A stretch of DNA of 49,997 nucleotides from an uncultured Oscillospiraceae bacterium (GCA_934591845.1 CAKTPO010000017.1:1-49997), one strand, 5' to 3'; counted from the stretch's first letter, positions 31,497 to 39,786 are shown. The notes: a model not told the origin generated them from the sequence alone. Made by a program: numbers and translations.

Positions 31497-31880
31497 CTAT
31501 GTATTCGGAATTCTCATAAAACACGCTTCCAGCTGAGACCGGGACAGTGGCTCAAAAATGCGGGCGGCAATGTCCAAGCCAAAAGGAAAGCTGTAGCCCT
31601 CATACGCCCGCATGGGTCCTATGATCACCAGCGGAATCTGGGGTACCGTCTGCCACAGCCTCAGAAGCATTGCGTTGGCTTCCGGCCCGGTAGCGGGTAG
31701 GTCTGTCAATATTGCGTCAAAGGATGTCGGACCCCTTTCAAACGTGGGGAGAAATTCCTGAATGCTCCGGCAAGCCGTCACCTTTGCGCCACCGGATTCC
31801 AGCATTTCCGTCAGCACAGCCTGGCGAGAAGCACTTTCCTGTGCAAGGAGAATTTTCAAATCCCGAAAACAAATATCCAT
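31497..31880 (-). CDS. Solitary degenerate receiver-domain protein
   Basis: 127 residues, a stand-alone CheY-like fold: LKILLAQESASRQAVLTEMLESGGAKVTACRS, then AILTDLPATGPEA with Asp 60 at the phosphorylation position. The usual acidic pair is Gln14-Glu15, and the conserved Lys near the end (TKPF in true receivers) is Glu (IFEPLS). It may therefore not be phosphorylated normally and could act as a decoy or binding partner. AAAGGGG precedes ATG 31880; the longer frame to 32306 is not coding. Its promoter carries the same direct-repeat box as the two-component operon 170 bp downstream. Function is inferred. Confidence 0.75.
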   Translation of the reverse strand: MDICFRDLKILLAQESASRQAVLTEMLESGGAKVTACRSIQEFLPTFERGPTSFDAILTDLPATGPEANAMLLRLWQTVPQIPLVIIGPMRAYEGYSFPFGLDIAARIFEPLSRSQLEACFMRIPNT

Positions 31881-31922
31881 ATGGAATGCCCCTTTCTGTC
31901 TGGTATCAGCATCCCACAGAGA

Positions 31923-31939
31923 CCTTAACACAACCTCAA
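31923..31939 (-). promoter_or_regulatory. TTGAGG direct-repeat box, solitary receiver gene
   Basis: Minus strand TTGAGG-N5-TTAAGG (one mismatch), 9 bp, then GATGCT (31908-31913), the same geometry as the other two sites. Confidence 0.65.
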
Positions 31940-32024
31940 AAAATAGAGCGACAGCGCATGGAGGAATGATGGTGTAAACCATGCAAGTCTTCACAAGCTC
32001 TCCGCCCCAACAATTTGTCAATTC

Positions 32025-32071
32025 AAAACCCCGGCCCCGATGGTTTTTGAGACCATCAGGGCCGGGGTTTT
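32025..32071. terminator. Terminator after the unknown 113-residue gene
   Basis: A 20-bp perfect stem (32025-32044 with 32052-32071) bordered by A and T runs. It lies 3 bp from the stop of the minus-strand gene. Confidence 0.88.
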
Positions 32072-32073
32072 GT

Positions 32074-32415
32074 TCAGGAAGCCTGTTCCTCAGGCAGCAG
32101 GGTGTAGGAGAATTCTGCGGGCTTTCCAAAGTGGCAGTTGGAAATCTCCACGCAGTCCGGTTCAAAGTCGTGGATTTGACTGTCGATGGTGAATACCGCT
32201 TCCTCGCCGCTGTGGAGGACTTTCTTTTCCCACTGGCCGGACTGAGGGGGCAGGGACCACAGGCCAATGTCGCCGTCAAAGCTTGCGTGGTGGATCTCAA
32301 TGTCACCGGCGTGTACCCGGAAGCGATAGGTTTGTTTTCCGGCGGCGGTGGGCAGGTTCATGGCATAGCCGTGAAGGGCGCATACGGGGTGCAGCAGTAC
32401 CGTTTTTTCTTCCAT
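32074..32415 (-). CDS. Hypothetical protein downstream of LysR gene
   Basis: 113 residues from ATG 32415 with AAGGA upstream. Soluble, no signal, no membrane helix, predicted mostly beta-strand. It begins MEEKTVLLHPVCALHGYAMN and has several His (HAGDIEIHHASFDGD, SQIHDFEPD, SNCHFGKP). It may be a small beta-sandwich or cupin-like fold, but no family is recognised. It follows the LysR gene by 38 bp on the same strand and ends at a strong terminator, so the two are probably one transcript. Real coding is supported by the ribosome binding site and tight fit between regulator and terminator. Confidence 0.65.
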   Translation of the reverse strand: MEEKTVLLHPVCALHGYAMNLPTAAGKQTYRFRVHAGDIEIHHASFDGDIGLWSLPPQSGQWEKKVLHSGEEAVFTIDSQIHDFEPDCVEISNCHFGKPAEFSYTLLPEEQAS

Positions 32416-32453
32416 TTTATAGCCGTTCCTTTCTTTGCGCCCCAGGCCGGGCC

Positions 32454-33380
32454 TCACAGAGAGGCATCGATCTCGTCTTTGGTCTGAAGCAGCACTTGGT
32501 AAAAATCTTTGGTATACCCGGTAAAGGGGTGATCTTCGTTAAAAATCAGGGCATCCCGGTACCGATACCGGTTCTCCGGGCAGGGCAGCTGGACAAGGCC
32601 ATGCTGGGCCAGTACCTTCTGGGGCAGTGGGGAAACCCACATATAGGTTTCCGGCACATTGCTGAGAAAGTCAAACTGACTGCCCCGCTCGTAGAGGTAG
32701 ATGCGCTTCGGCTCTCCCAATGCATCGGTGCGCTCCGGCAGGAAAGCGTTTTCCACGTCGCCGTGAACCAGTTCTGTCCATCCGGCAATGTCCTCCGGGT
32801 GGGCCTGCTGTTTCCCCGCCAGAGGGGAGTTTTCCGATACCAACAGCATATAGGCAAAGTCCCAGATGGGCTTGGAGCAGAGCCGCTTCTGGGCCAGCAG
32901 CCCCTGAACACGGTCCTCCATAAAATCGGGATAGCGGATGATGCCCAGCTGAAAGCCCTGATTCAGGATGTTTTCAATGGCTTCCTGGGAGTTGGTCTCC
33001 GAGAAGTTGATCTGGATCTGAGACCGGTCCTGGATGGACTTGAAAAACTCCGTAAAGGCATAGGTGATGTAGGTGGCCCGGGGCACGGAAATCTTCATGG
33101 CGGCGATCTGCTGGCTGCGCCGCAGCAGCCGCTGTTCCAGCAATTCCAGCTCGTAAACCACCTGTCCGGCGGTTTCCAGGAACAGCTGGCCCTCCTCGGT
33201 GGCCTCGGTGCCCCCCGGGGTTCTTCTGAAAACCTGGCAGCCCAGGGTGCTCTCCAATTCTTTCATAGCCTTGCTGAGGCTGGACTGGGACACATAAAGG
33301 TTCTTCGCTGCCCGGTTCATGGAGCCGCAACGCTGAATTTCTACCGCATAGGACATTTGTTTCAGGGAAATATCTAACAT
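32454..33380 (-). CDS. LysR-family transcriptional regulator
   Basis: 308 residues. The N-terminal winged helix-turn-helix (1-65) has SMNRAAKNLYVSQSSLSKAMKELESTLGCQVFRRTPGGTEATEEGQLFL; a long linker helix and a two-lobed effector domain (about 95-300) follow. ATG 33380 gives the normal family N-terminus; TTG 33386, two codons earlier, has better distance to AAGGA and cannot be excluded. The effector and targets are unknown. It is divergent from the PTS operon (496-bp gap) and could regulate it or the small gene behind it. Confidence 0.9.
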   Translation of the reverse strand: MLDISLKQMSYAVEIQRCGSMNRAAKNLYVSQSSLSKAMKELESTLGCQVFRRTPGGTEATEEGQLFLETAGQVVYELELLEQRLLRRSQQIAAMKISVPRATYITYAFTEFFKSIQDRSQIQINFSETNSQEAIENILNQGFQLGIIRYPDFMEDRVQGLLAQKRLCSKPIWDFAYMLLVSENSPLAGKQQAHPEDIAGWTELVHGDVENAFLPERTDALGEPKRIYLYERGSQFDFLSNVPETYMWVSPLPQKVLAQHGLVQLPCPENRYRYRDALIFNEDHPFTGYTKDFYQVLLQTKDEIDASL

Positions 33381-33527
33381 AACCAATCACATTCCTTAGA
33401 ATGCCCCTGGTTTTCTCCGGCATTATACAGCGGTTTCGGGGCATTGAATAGTCCTTTCTTTTGCATATGGATATGGCTTTTCTTCATATCAAGATGTAAA
33501 GAATTCGGGCGTTTCCGCCCCGGAACC

Positions 33528-33556
33528 AGTATACTACAGATTTTCCGCCGGGGCAA
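33528..33556 (-). promoter_or_regulatory. Promoter of the lysR gene
   Basis: Minus strand TTGCCC (33551-33556), 17 bp, TATACT (33528-33533), about 150 bp before the start codon. The rest of the 33381-33876 gap is AT-rich, with no gene seen. Confidence 0.5.
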
Positions 33557-33754
33557 GAGAAAAATCCCTGCCTGCCTTCCCTGTTCCGGCTTTTGGGAGA
33601 AGAAAGAAGAAAATGGCAAATCCGGGCCGTTGCAACGTGTCCCCTCAGGAAAACGATTTGTCTTTATCGATAGGAGTTTATTGTTATAATATACAAATAT
33701 ACACATCAATTATTAGTTAATCTGCCAAAAAGAAAATGGCATAGAAACCATTTG

Positions 33755-33816
33755 TTGACAAAATATGAACCAGGGAGTATTCTATGTAATATACATCTAT
33801 AGGTATGCGCCTATAG
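33755..33816 (+). promoter_or_regulatory. Promoter and operator/hairpin of the PTS operon
   Basis: TTGACA (33755-33760), 17 bp, TATTCT (33778-33783). A perfect 7-bp inverted repeat CTATAGG-N6-CCTATAG (33797-33816) begins around +8. It could be a repressor site or an RNA hairpin in the leader. Confidence 0.65.
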
Positions 33817-33876
33817 AAAGACGAATGCTGTTATATGTAAGAACAGCCATCCACTTAGGAAAGGAACGAGTATACT

Positions 33877-34362
33877 ATGGGGTTTTTTGATAAACTGTTC
33901 GGTAAGAAGCTGGAGGAGGTTTGCGCTCCTGTTGCCGGTAAGGCCGTGGCCATCACCGAAGTACCCGATCCCACTTTCGCGGAAGGGATGCTGGGCAACG
34001 GCATTGCCATCGAGCCCACTGACGGAAAGGTTTACGCCCCCTGTGACGCAACCGTTGATATGATGTTCGACACCGGCCACGCCGTGAGCCTGGTCTCCGA
34101 AACCGGTATTGAAATTCTGATCCACATTGGCCTGGAAACCGTGGGCCTGGAGGGCAAGCCCTTCACCATCCACGTGCACAACGGCGACAAGGTGAAGAAG
34201 GGCCAGCTGATGATCGAAGTGGATCTGGATGCCGTAAAGGCCGCTGGGCTCAACACCATCACCCCCGTGCTGATCTGCAACACCGATGCCTATCCCACCT
34301 TCAAGACCAACGTCGGCCAGGACGTGACCAACGACGACGTGGTCATTGAACTGGGCAAGTAA
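33877..34362 (+). CDS. PTS glucose-type EIIA protein
   Basis: 161 residues, a stand-alone EIIA of the glucose/N-acetylglucosamine class (Crr-like). It accepts phosphate from HPr at His 83 (EILIHIGLETV), with partner His 68 (TGHAVSLVS), and passes it to the EIIB domain. Other family marks are APVAGKAVAITEVPDPTFAEGMLGNGIAIEP and KPFTIHVHNGDKVKKGQLM. AAAGGAA precedes ATG 33877. First gene of a four-gene PTS operon; the EIICB gene at its end lacks an EIIA domain, so this is its partner. Confidence 0.93.
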   Translation: MGFFDKLFGKKLEEVCAPVAGKAVAITEVPDPTFAEGMLGNGIAIEPTDGKVYAPCDATVDMMFDTGHAVSLVSETGIEILIHIGLETVGLEGKPFTIHVHNGDKVKKGQLMIEVDLDAVKAAGLNTITPVLICNTDAYPTFKTNVGQDVTNDDVVIELGK

Positions 34363-34372
34363 GGAGCGTACA

Positions 34373-35986
34373 ATGAAAACTGGTACTGGTCTTCCCGTGT
34401 TCCCCGGTGTGGCCATTGGCCCTGCGGTCGTCTACCGCAAGTCCGAGCGCACCGTGCCTGTTTCCTCCGGCGATGCCGCCGCAGAGCAGGAAAAGTTCAA
34501 CGAAGCCGTTGTCACCGCCCGGAAGCAGCTGGGCGCCCTGTATGAAAAGGCCAAAGTAGAGCTGGGCGAAGAAAAGGCTGCCATCGTGGAAGTGCAGATG
34601 CTGATGCTGGACGACCTGGATTACCTGGACGGTGTGGCCGCCGCCATTGAGGGCGGTGCTTCCGCCGCCGATGCCGCTCTGGACACCGGCGAGGAGTTTG
34701 CCGCCGTATTCGCCGCCATGGACGACGAATATATGAATGCCCGTTCTGCGGACATCCGGGACATGTCCCACCGCATTTACGACATTCTCTGCGGCAATAC
34801 CGGCTTCCAGCTGCCGGAGGGCGAATTTTTGCTGGTTGCCGAGGATCTGGCTCCCTCTGAGACCATTCAGCTGCCCAGAGAGCGGATTTTGGGCTTCGTG
34901 ACCCGCCAGGGTTCCTCCTCCAGCCATACCGCCATCCTGGCCCGGACCCTGAACATCCCCTCCCTGGTACAGGCGGATATTGACCTGGACGAGACGGAAA
35001 AGTGCGTGATCCTGGGGGTAGACGGTTTTACCGGCAACTGGTATATGGATCCCGATGGGGATACCTTAGCCATGCTGAAAGCCAAGCAGGCCCAGGCAGC
35101 CGCCGGTCGTGCGGCTCTGGAAGCCTACCGGGGCAAGGAGAGCATCACAAAGTCCGGCAAGAAGATCATCCTGGCCGCCAACATCGGCTGCCCCGAGGAT
35201 GCGGAAGCCGCCGTTGCCGCGGACTGCGAGGGCGTGGGCCTGATGCGCAGTGAATTCCTGTACCTGGGCCGGGACACCCTGCCCTCTGAGGACGAGCTGT
35301 TTGAAGCCTATAAGAAAGTGGGCCAGATCATGGAGGATCGCCCCGTGGTCATCCGGACCCTGGACATCGGTGCGGACAAGCAGGTGGACTACCTGGGCCT
35401 TGAAAAGGAAGAAAACCCCGCCCTGGGTCTTCGGGGTCTGCGGATCTGCCTGACCCGGGAGGACGTGTTCCGTCCCCAGCTCCGGGCCATTCTCCGGGCC
35501 TCTGCCTACGGCAATCTCATGGTCATGTTCCCCATGGTGGCCTCCGTCTGGGAACTGAAAGAAGCCAAGGCTCTCTGCGCCGAGCTGCGGAAAGAGCTGG
35601 AAGCCGAGGGCGTAGAAGTCAAGGACGTTCCCATCGGTGTCATGGTGGAAACCCCTGCCGCTGCGGTGCTGGCCCATGAGCTTGCCAAGGAAGCTGCGTT
35701 CTTCTCCGTTGGCACCAACGACCTGACCCAGTACACCCTGGCGGTGGACCGTCAGAACGCCAACCTTGGGCGGTTCTATGACCCCTACCACCCGGCTCTG
35801 ATGGCCTTGCTTGCCCACATTGCCAAGTCCGCCAACGAGGCCGGCATCTGGGCCGGTATCTGTGGAGAACTGGGTGCTGACCCCAAGATGACCGAAAAGT
35901 TCATCGAAATGGGCTACAAAGAGCTGTCCATGGCCGCCGGTCGGATCCTGGAGACCAGAAAAATCGTCTGCGAGTCGGAGCTGTAA
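34373..35986 (+). CDS. ptsI: PTS enzyme I (phosphoenolpyruvate-protein phosphotransferase)
   Basis: 537 residues. It takes phosphate from PEP and gives it to HPr, starting all PTS uptake. The N-terminal swivel domain carries the active His 185 in QGSSSSHTAILAR; the usual two Gly before SHTA are Ser here. The C-terminal PEP barrel has GLMRSEFLYLGRD, VVIRTLDIGADKQVDYLG, GLRGLRICL and FFSVGTNDLTQYTLAVDR. The chain is somewhat shorter than the common 570-575. ATG 34373 with AAGGAG lies 10 bp after the EIIA stop. Confidence 0.94.
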   Translation: MKTGTGLPVFPGVAIGPAVVYRKSERTVPVSSGDAAAEQEKFNEAVVTARKQLGALYEKAKVELGEEKAAIVEVQMLMLDDLDYLDGVAAAIEGGASAADAALDTGEEFAAVFAAMDDEYMNARSADIRDMSHRIYDILCGNTGFQLPEGEFLLVAEDLAPSETIQLPRERILGFVTRQGSSSSHTAILARTLNIPSLVQADIDLDETEKCVILGVDGFTGNWYMDPDGDTLAMLKAKQAQAAAGRAALEAYRGKESITKSGKKIILAANIGCPEDAEAAVAADCEGVGLMRSEFLYLGRDTLPSEDELFEAYKKVGQIMEDRPVVIRTLDIGADKQVDYLGLEKEENPALGLRGLRICLTREDVFRPQLRAILRASAYGNLMVMFPMVASVWELKEAKALCAELRKELEAEGVEVKDVPIGVMVETPAAAVLAHELAKEAAFFSVGTNDLTQYTLAVDRQNANLGRFYDPYHPALMALLAHIAKSANEAGIWAGICGELGADPKMTEKFIEMGYKELSMAAGRILETRKIVCESEL

Positions 35987-36035
35987 GCTGCGATTTCACC
36001 ATATTCGTAAACCCGCGAAAGTGAGGAAATAAACA

Positions 36036-36293
36036 ATGAAAGAAATCAAGTATGTGATCACCGATCCCATGGGTATGCACGCCCGTCCCGCCGGTATGCT
36101 GGTGAAGGCCGTTGCGCCCTTTGCTTCCAAGGTCACCGTGACCGCTCCCACCGGCACCGCCGATGCCCGCCGCCTGATGGCCCTGATGAAGCTGGCCGCC
36201 AAGCAGGGTATGGAGCTGACCATCACCATTGAGGGTGCCGACGAAGAAACCGCCGCTGCGGAACTCCAGGCATTCCTGAGCGCAAACCTGTAA
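36036..36293 (+). CDS. ptsH: PTS phosphocarrier HPr with Arg at the regulatory Ser46 position
   Basis: 85 residues. The catalytic His 15 lies in GMHARPAG as in all HPr. Aligned without gaps to Bacillus HPr, the segment KSIMGVM is RRLMALM, so regulatory Ser46 is Arg 46. In Firmicutes, HPr kinase phosphorylates Ser46 to drive CcpA-mediated catabolite repression; this protein should be blind to it while still carrying phosphate between EI and EIIA. GTGAGGAAA precedes ATG 36036. It sits between ptsI and the EIICB gene, so it may be a dedicated HPr, with a second normal HPr elsewhere. Confidence 0.92.
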   Translation: MKEIKYVITDPMGMHARPAGMLVKAVAPFASKVTVTAPTGTADARRLMALMKLAAKQGMELTITIEGADEETAAAELQAFLSANL

Positions 36294-36388
36294 GTACCCC
36301 TTAGAGGGTTCAATAAGTCCCTATTGGCCGTCGTGGGCCGGCGGCTTTTAGAAATAGTGGAGAAGACATATTTTGGAGGGAATTTTCT

Positions 36389-37885
36389 ATGATGAAATAT
36401 CTTCAGAAGCTCGGTAAGGCTCTGTTCCTTCCCGTTGCTATTCTGCCCATCTGTGGTATCCTGATGGGTCTGGGCTACGCCATGGCTCCTGGCGTTATGG
36501 GCGTACCCGATGCTGCCACTTCCGGCGCACTGTACACCATCGGCTTCTTCCTGGTGAAGGCCGGCGGTGCTCTGATCGACAACATGGCTCTGCTGTTTGC
36601 CATCGGCGTTGCCGTTGGTCTGGCCGATGACCACGACGGCACTGCCGGTCTGGCTGGCCTGGTCAGCTGGCTGATGATCACCACCCTGCTGTCCGTTGGC
36701 GCCGTCAGCGTTATCGCTCCCGGCCTGATCGCCAGCAAGACCAACGAGGTTGCTTTCTCTAAGATCGCCAACCCCTTCATCGGCATCCTGTGCGGCATTA
36801 TTGGCGCCAGCTGCTACAACAAGTTCAAGAACACCAAGCTGCCTGACGTGCTGGCATTCTTCGGTGGCAAGCGCTCCGTCGCCATCGTGACCGGCGTTGT
36901 TTCCATCATTGTTGCCGCCATCCTGCTGTTCGTATGGCCCATCGTCTTCGGCGTTCTGGTTGCCATCGGCAACGGCATCAAGGGCATGGGCGTGTTCGGT
37001 GTTGGCCTGTACGCTTTCCTGAACCGTCTGCTGATCCCCACCGGCCTGCATCACGCTCTGAACAACGTGTTCTGGTTCGACACCATCGGCCTGGGCGACC
37101 TGACCGCTTACTGGGGTGCTCTGACTGAGGGCGGCGTTATGGCCAACGGCAACCCCGTCAACTGGTCCGTGGGCATGTACATGGCCGGCTTCTTCCCCTG
37201 CATGATGTTCGGTATCCCCGGTGCTGCTCTGGCCATGATCCAGACCGCTAAGACCAACAAGCGGAAGGCTACCATCGGTATCGTTGGTTCCGCCGCTGTC
37301 TGTGCTTTCCTGTGCGGCGTTACCGAGCCTTTCGAGTTCTCCTTCATGTTCCTGGCATTCCCCCTGTACGTTGTGTACGCTCTGCTGTACGCCATCTTCG
37401 CTACCGTCACCGTCGCTCTGGGCTACCGCGCTGGCTTCTGCTTCTCCGCCGGCCTGACCGACGCCATCTTCTCCTCCTTCCTGCCCGCTGCCAATAAGAC
37501 TTGGCTGCTGATCCCCATGGGCATCGCCGCTTTCGTGGTGTTCTACCTGGTGTTCCTGTTTGCCATCAAGAAGTTCAACCTGAAGACCCCCGGCCGTGAA
37601 GACGACCAGGAGGGCGAGCTGAACATCGAGCTGGCCAACGATGACTACACTGCCATGGCCCAGATCATCCTGGAAGGCCTGGGCGGCAAGGACAACATCG
37701 TTTCCATCGACCACTGCATCACCCGTCTGAGACTGGAAGTCAAGGACCGTCTGCAGGTTGATGAGAAGAAGATCAAGACCTCCGGTGCTGCCGGCGTTAT
37801 CCGCCCGAGCAAGACCTCTGTCCAGGTCATCATCGGACCCAAGGTCCAGTTCGTCTACGACGAGTTCAAGAAGATCGCCAAGTAA
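36389..37885 (+). CDS. nagE: PTS EIICB permease, N-acetylglucosamine/glucose type
   Basis: 498 residues. The EIIC membrane domain covers about 1-395: FLPVAILPICGILMGLGYAM start, TGLHHALNNVFWF, and the sugar-binding GVTEPFEFSFMFLAFPLYVVYA. The EIIB domain (about 415-498) has the phosphorylated Cys 443 in DHCITRLRLEV. The enzyme imports and phosphorylates an amino sugar or glucose. Sequence is closest to NagE-type permeases by eye, but glucose cannot be excluded. GGAGGG precedes ATG 36389. Last gene of the PTS operon, followed by a strong terminator. Confidence 0.87.
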   Translation: MMKYLQKLGKALFLPVAILPICGILMGLGYAMAPGVMGVPDAATSGALYTIGFFLVKAGGALIDNMALLFAIGVAVGLADDHDGTAGLAGLVSWLMITTLLSVGAVSVIAPGLIASKTNEVAFSKIANPFIGILCGIIGASCYNKFKNTKLPDVLAFFGGKRSVAIVTGVVSIIVAAILLFVWPIVFGVLVAIGNGIKGMGVFGVGLYAFLNRLLIPTGLHHALNNVFWFDTIGLGDLTAYWGALTEGGVMANGNPVNWSVGMYMAGFFPCMMFGIPGAALAMIQTAKTNKRKATIGIVGSAAVCAFLCGVTEPFEFSFMFLAFPLYVVYALLYAIFATVTVALGYRAGFCFSAGLTDAIFSSFLPAANKTWLLIPMGIAAFVVFYLVFLFAIKKFNLKTPGREDDQEGELNIELANDDYTAMAQIILEGLGGKDNIVSIDHCITRLRLEVKDRLQVDEKKIKTSGAAGVIRPSKTSVQVIIGPKVQFVYDEFKKIAK

Positions 37886-37966
37886 GAACCAGACCCTTTG
37901 GAACTACTGTGGCCCACGCGGTAACTTGACTTCCATGCCCTTATAGGGCGGAAGCGATTCCAACCA

Positions 37967-38018
37967 AATTCCCCCTTATGCGGCCTCCGGGCCTGCATAA
38001 GGGGGATTCTGGTTTTTT
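37967..38018 (+). terminator. Terminator of the PTS operon
   Basis: AATTCCCCCTTATGC (37967-37981) pairs with GCATAAGGGGGATT (37995-38008), closed further by GGCC/GGCC pairing, then a T run (38013-38018). Confidence 0.85.
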
Positions 38019-38060
38019 AACCGAGGCATTCTACGACCCCTGCCGTAGAATGCCTCGGTT
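38019..38060 (-). terminator. Second hairpin between PTS operon and wzy-like gene
   Basis: A perfect 17-bp stem (38019-38035 with 38044-38060), 20 bp after the converging wzy-like stop. It has no T run on the minus strand, so termination strength is uncertain. Confidence 0.6.
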
Positions 38061-38079
38061 TGTTATTGTCTTCAGGCCC

Positions 38080-39786
38080 TCAGGCCTTCTTTCTCCGGAA
38101 TCTGAATATCTTGCGGAAATCCGTCGGCTCCTCCTGGTCAGCCAGCATGCCGGCGGTGAACATAAGGGCCAGTGGTGCAAACTGCAACAGCAGCAATGAC
38201 TCTCCCACACCTTCGAGCAAAAGACACGTCAGCAGAATTCCATAAATCTTTCTGGAAAGGGGCTGCTCCCGGCTGAAGAACAGCCGAATTGCGGCACGAA
38301 CCTGCATGTATGTAAAGGCCACCATGAGCCCGAAGCCAATAATGCCGGACTGGGCCAACACCTGAATGAACATATTGTGGGTATGACCTTTCAAAATGTC
38401 ATAATCTCCGTAGTAAATCATATTCATGCCGATGTCCCCCACCGGTTGACCAAGGAGCATGAATTTCTTCCGTCTGAAAATCACTCGCAGAGCGGCAGCC
38501 CAGATATCCGTACGGCCGGTCAGTGACACCAAATCCTTGAAGAAATTACGTCCATCCCCGACACCTGTTGCATCTCCGATAAGCTTGGACAACTCGTCGG
38601 CCCCAGCATTGGATTCCGTCGTAGGTTGTGTTTCCGGCTCGGTCTCAGGTTCGGCTTCCGTCTCCGTCACAGGTTCGGTCTCCGCCTCCGTCGCAGGTTC
38701 GGCTTCTGTCTCAGCCACAGGTTCAGCCTCGGTCTCCGCTGCAGGTTCGGCTTCTGTCTCAGCCACAGGTTCAGCCCCGGTCTCCGCCGCAGGTTCGGCT
38801 TCTGTCTCAGCCACAGGTTCAGCCTCGGTCTCCGCTACAGTCTCGGCTTCCACTTCTTCGGCCTGTTCCTCCTGTATGGAAGAATACCCGATCATATGCG
38901 CATTCTTTAACATATCCGGTCCTGCAAACTGATTGAGCAGCTCACCCCAAAGGTTGCATCCTTTGTAGCATCCAAACATGACCACAACCGCAATCAATCC
39001 CACTGCCATTTTCCTGACGGCTGTCTTTGGGATCTTCAATCGGTCTTTTACAAGAAGTACAGCCAGCATTCCGGCACCCACAGCACAGGCAATATTGACA
39101 AAGCGACAATATTGCAGGGACATGGTAGCATACATCAGCACAGCAAACAGTCCCAAAAGCACCCGGAGCCACTTCCGGCGGGTACGGAAGAACTGCCCGA
39201 CCGCCAACCAAAGCGCAACCATGAACCAGGTTGCGGTAACATTCTTATTAATACCTAAAAAGGATACGTAAATGGCCGTACCGCTGCCGTAAGGGTGTAC
39301 GACAAGCAGTATTTCCGCATCGCCGATTCGGAAAGACGGAATCACATTCGTGCTTACCAGTAGTCCTAAAATCGCCAAAACCGTTAAAACCGGGAAAAGT
39401 ATTCCACAGAAAACATCCGCAAGGTGCTGCTTTCCCTTGGCATCCAGTGTGCTTGTCAGATAAAATACGGCGCACATGATGCCGACACGGAGTATTTCTA
39501 CCGTCATGGCCTCTGTAAGCTGCTGTATTGCCAGCCGAATGGCAATCATCCAGACCCAGAAAAACGCCAAAAAGGACAGGCTTTTTTTTCTGGAAGCATT
39601 CGGTATCGATGCCAAAATTAACCCAAGAAAAGAATAGCAGATCAGCCGTTCTAGGTTTCCAAAATCTGGCGAGTATTTCCCTGGAATCATTGACACCAGA
39701 ATATCACACATCAGGAAGTACACGCAGAAGCAGATAAGCACCGCCTGGCCTAATATCTGCTTGCCGTTTTCTTGTTTTTGAATCAT
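38080..39786 (-). CDS. O-antigen ligase/polymerase-like membrane protein with acidic repeat loop
   Basis: 568 residues, about 12 membrane helices, ending in a Wzy_C-type segment (SLTGRTDIWAAALRVIF, then GHTHNMFIQVLAQSGIIGFG). Such proteins polymerise or ligate polysaccharide units outside the membrane. Between two helices, residues about 305-390 form a low-complexity Glu/Pro/Thr/Ala insertion built of EAEPVAET-type octads, lying in the large external loop. The gene is AT-richer than its surroundings, has its own promoter, and follows the polysaccharide operon on the same strand. The family assignment rests on topology and the C-terminal motif. Confidence 0.8.
   Translation of the reverse strand: MIQKQENGKQILGQAVLICFCVYFLMCDILVSMIPGKYSPDFGNLERLICYSFLGLILASIPNASRKKSLSFLAFFWVWMIAIRLAIQQLTEAMTVEILRVGIMCAVFYLTSTLDAKGKQHLADVFCGILFPVLTVLAILGLLVSTNVIPSFRIGDAEILLVVHPYGSGTAIYVSFLGINKNVTATWFMVALWLAVGQFFRTRRKWLRVLLGLFAVLMYATMSLQYCRFVNIACAVGAGMLAVLLVKDRLKIPKTAVRKMAVGLIAVVVMFGCYKGCNLWGELLNQFAGPDMLKNAHMIGYSSIQEEQAEEVEAETVAETEAEPVAETEAEPAAETGAEPVAETEAEPAAETEAEPVAETEAEPATEAETEPVTETEAEPETEPETQPTTESNAGADELSKLIGDATGVGDGRNFFKDLVSLTGRTDIWAAALRVIFRRKKFMLLGQPVGDIGMNMIYYGDYDILKGHTHNMFIQVLAQSGIIGFGLMVAFTYMQVRAAIRLFFSREQPLSRKIYGILLTCLLLEGVGESLLLLQFAPLALMFTAGMLADQEEPTDFRKIFRFRRKKA
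38625..38865. repeat. Tandem 24/48-bp repeats inside the wzy-like gene
   Basis: Units of 24 bp (CAGGTTCGGCTTCTGTCTCA-like alternating with CAGGTTCAGCCTCGGTCTCC-like) give a 48-bp period repeated about three times plus degenerate flanks. All are multiples of three, so copy-number change keeps the frame. Confidence 0.85.

Noticed and set aside
31881..32306. Long N-terminal extension of the solitary receiver protein
   Set aside because: It crosses a terminator and the regulator box and is antisense-like; ATG 31880 has a proper site.
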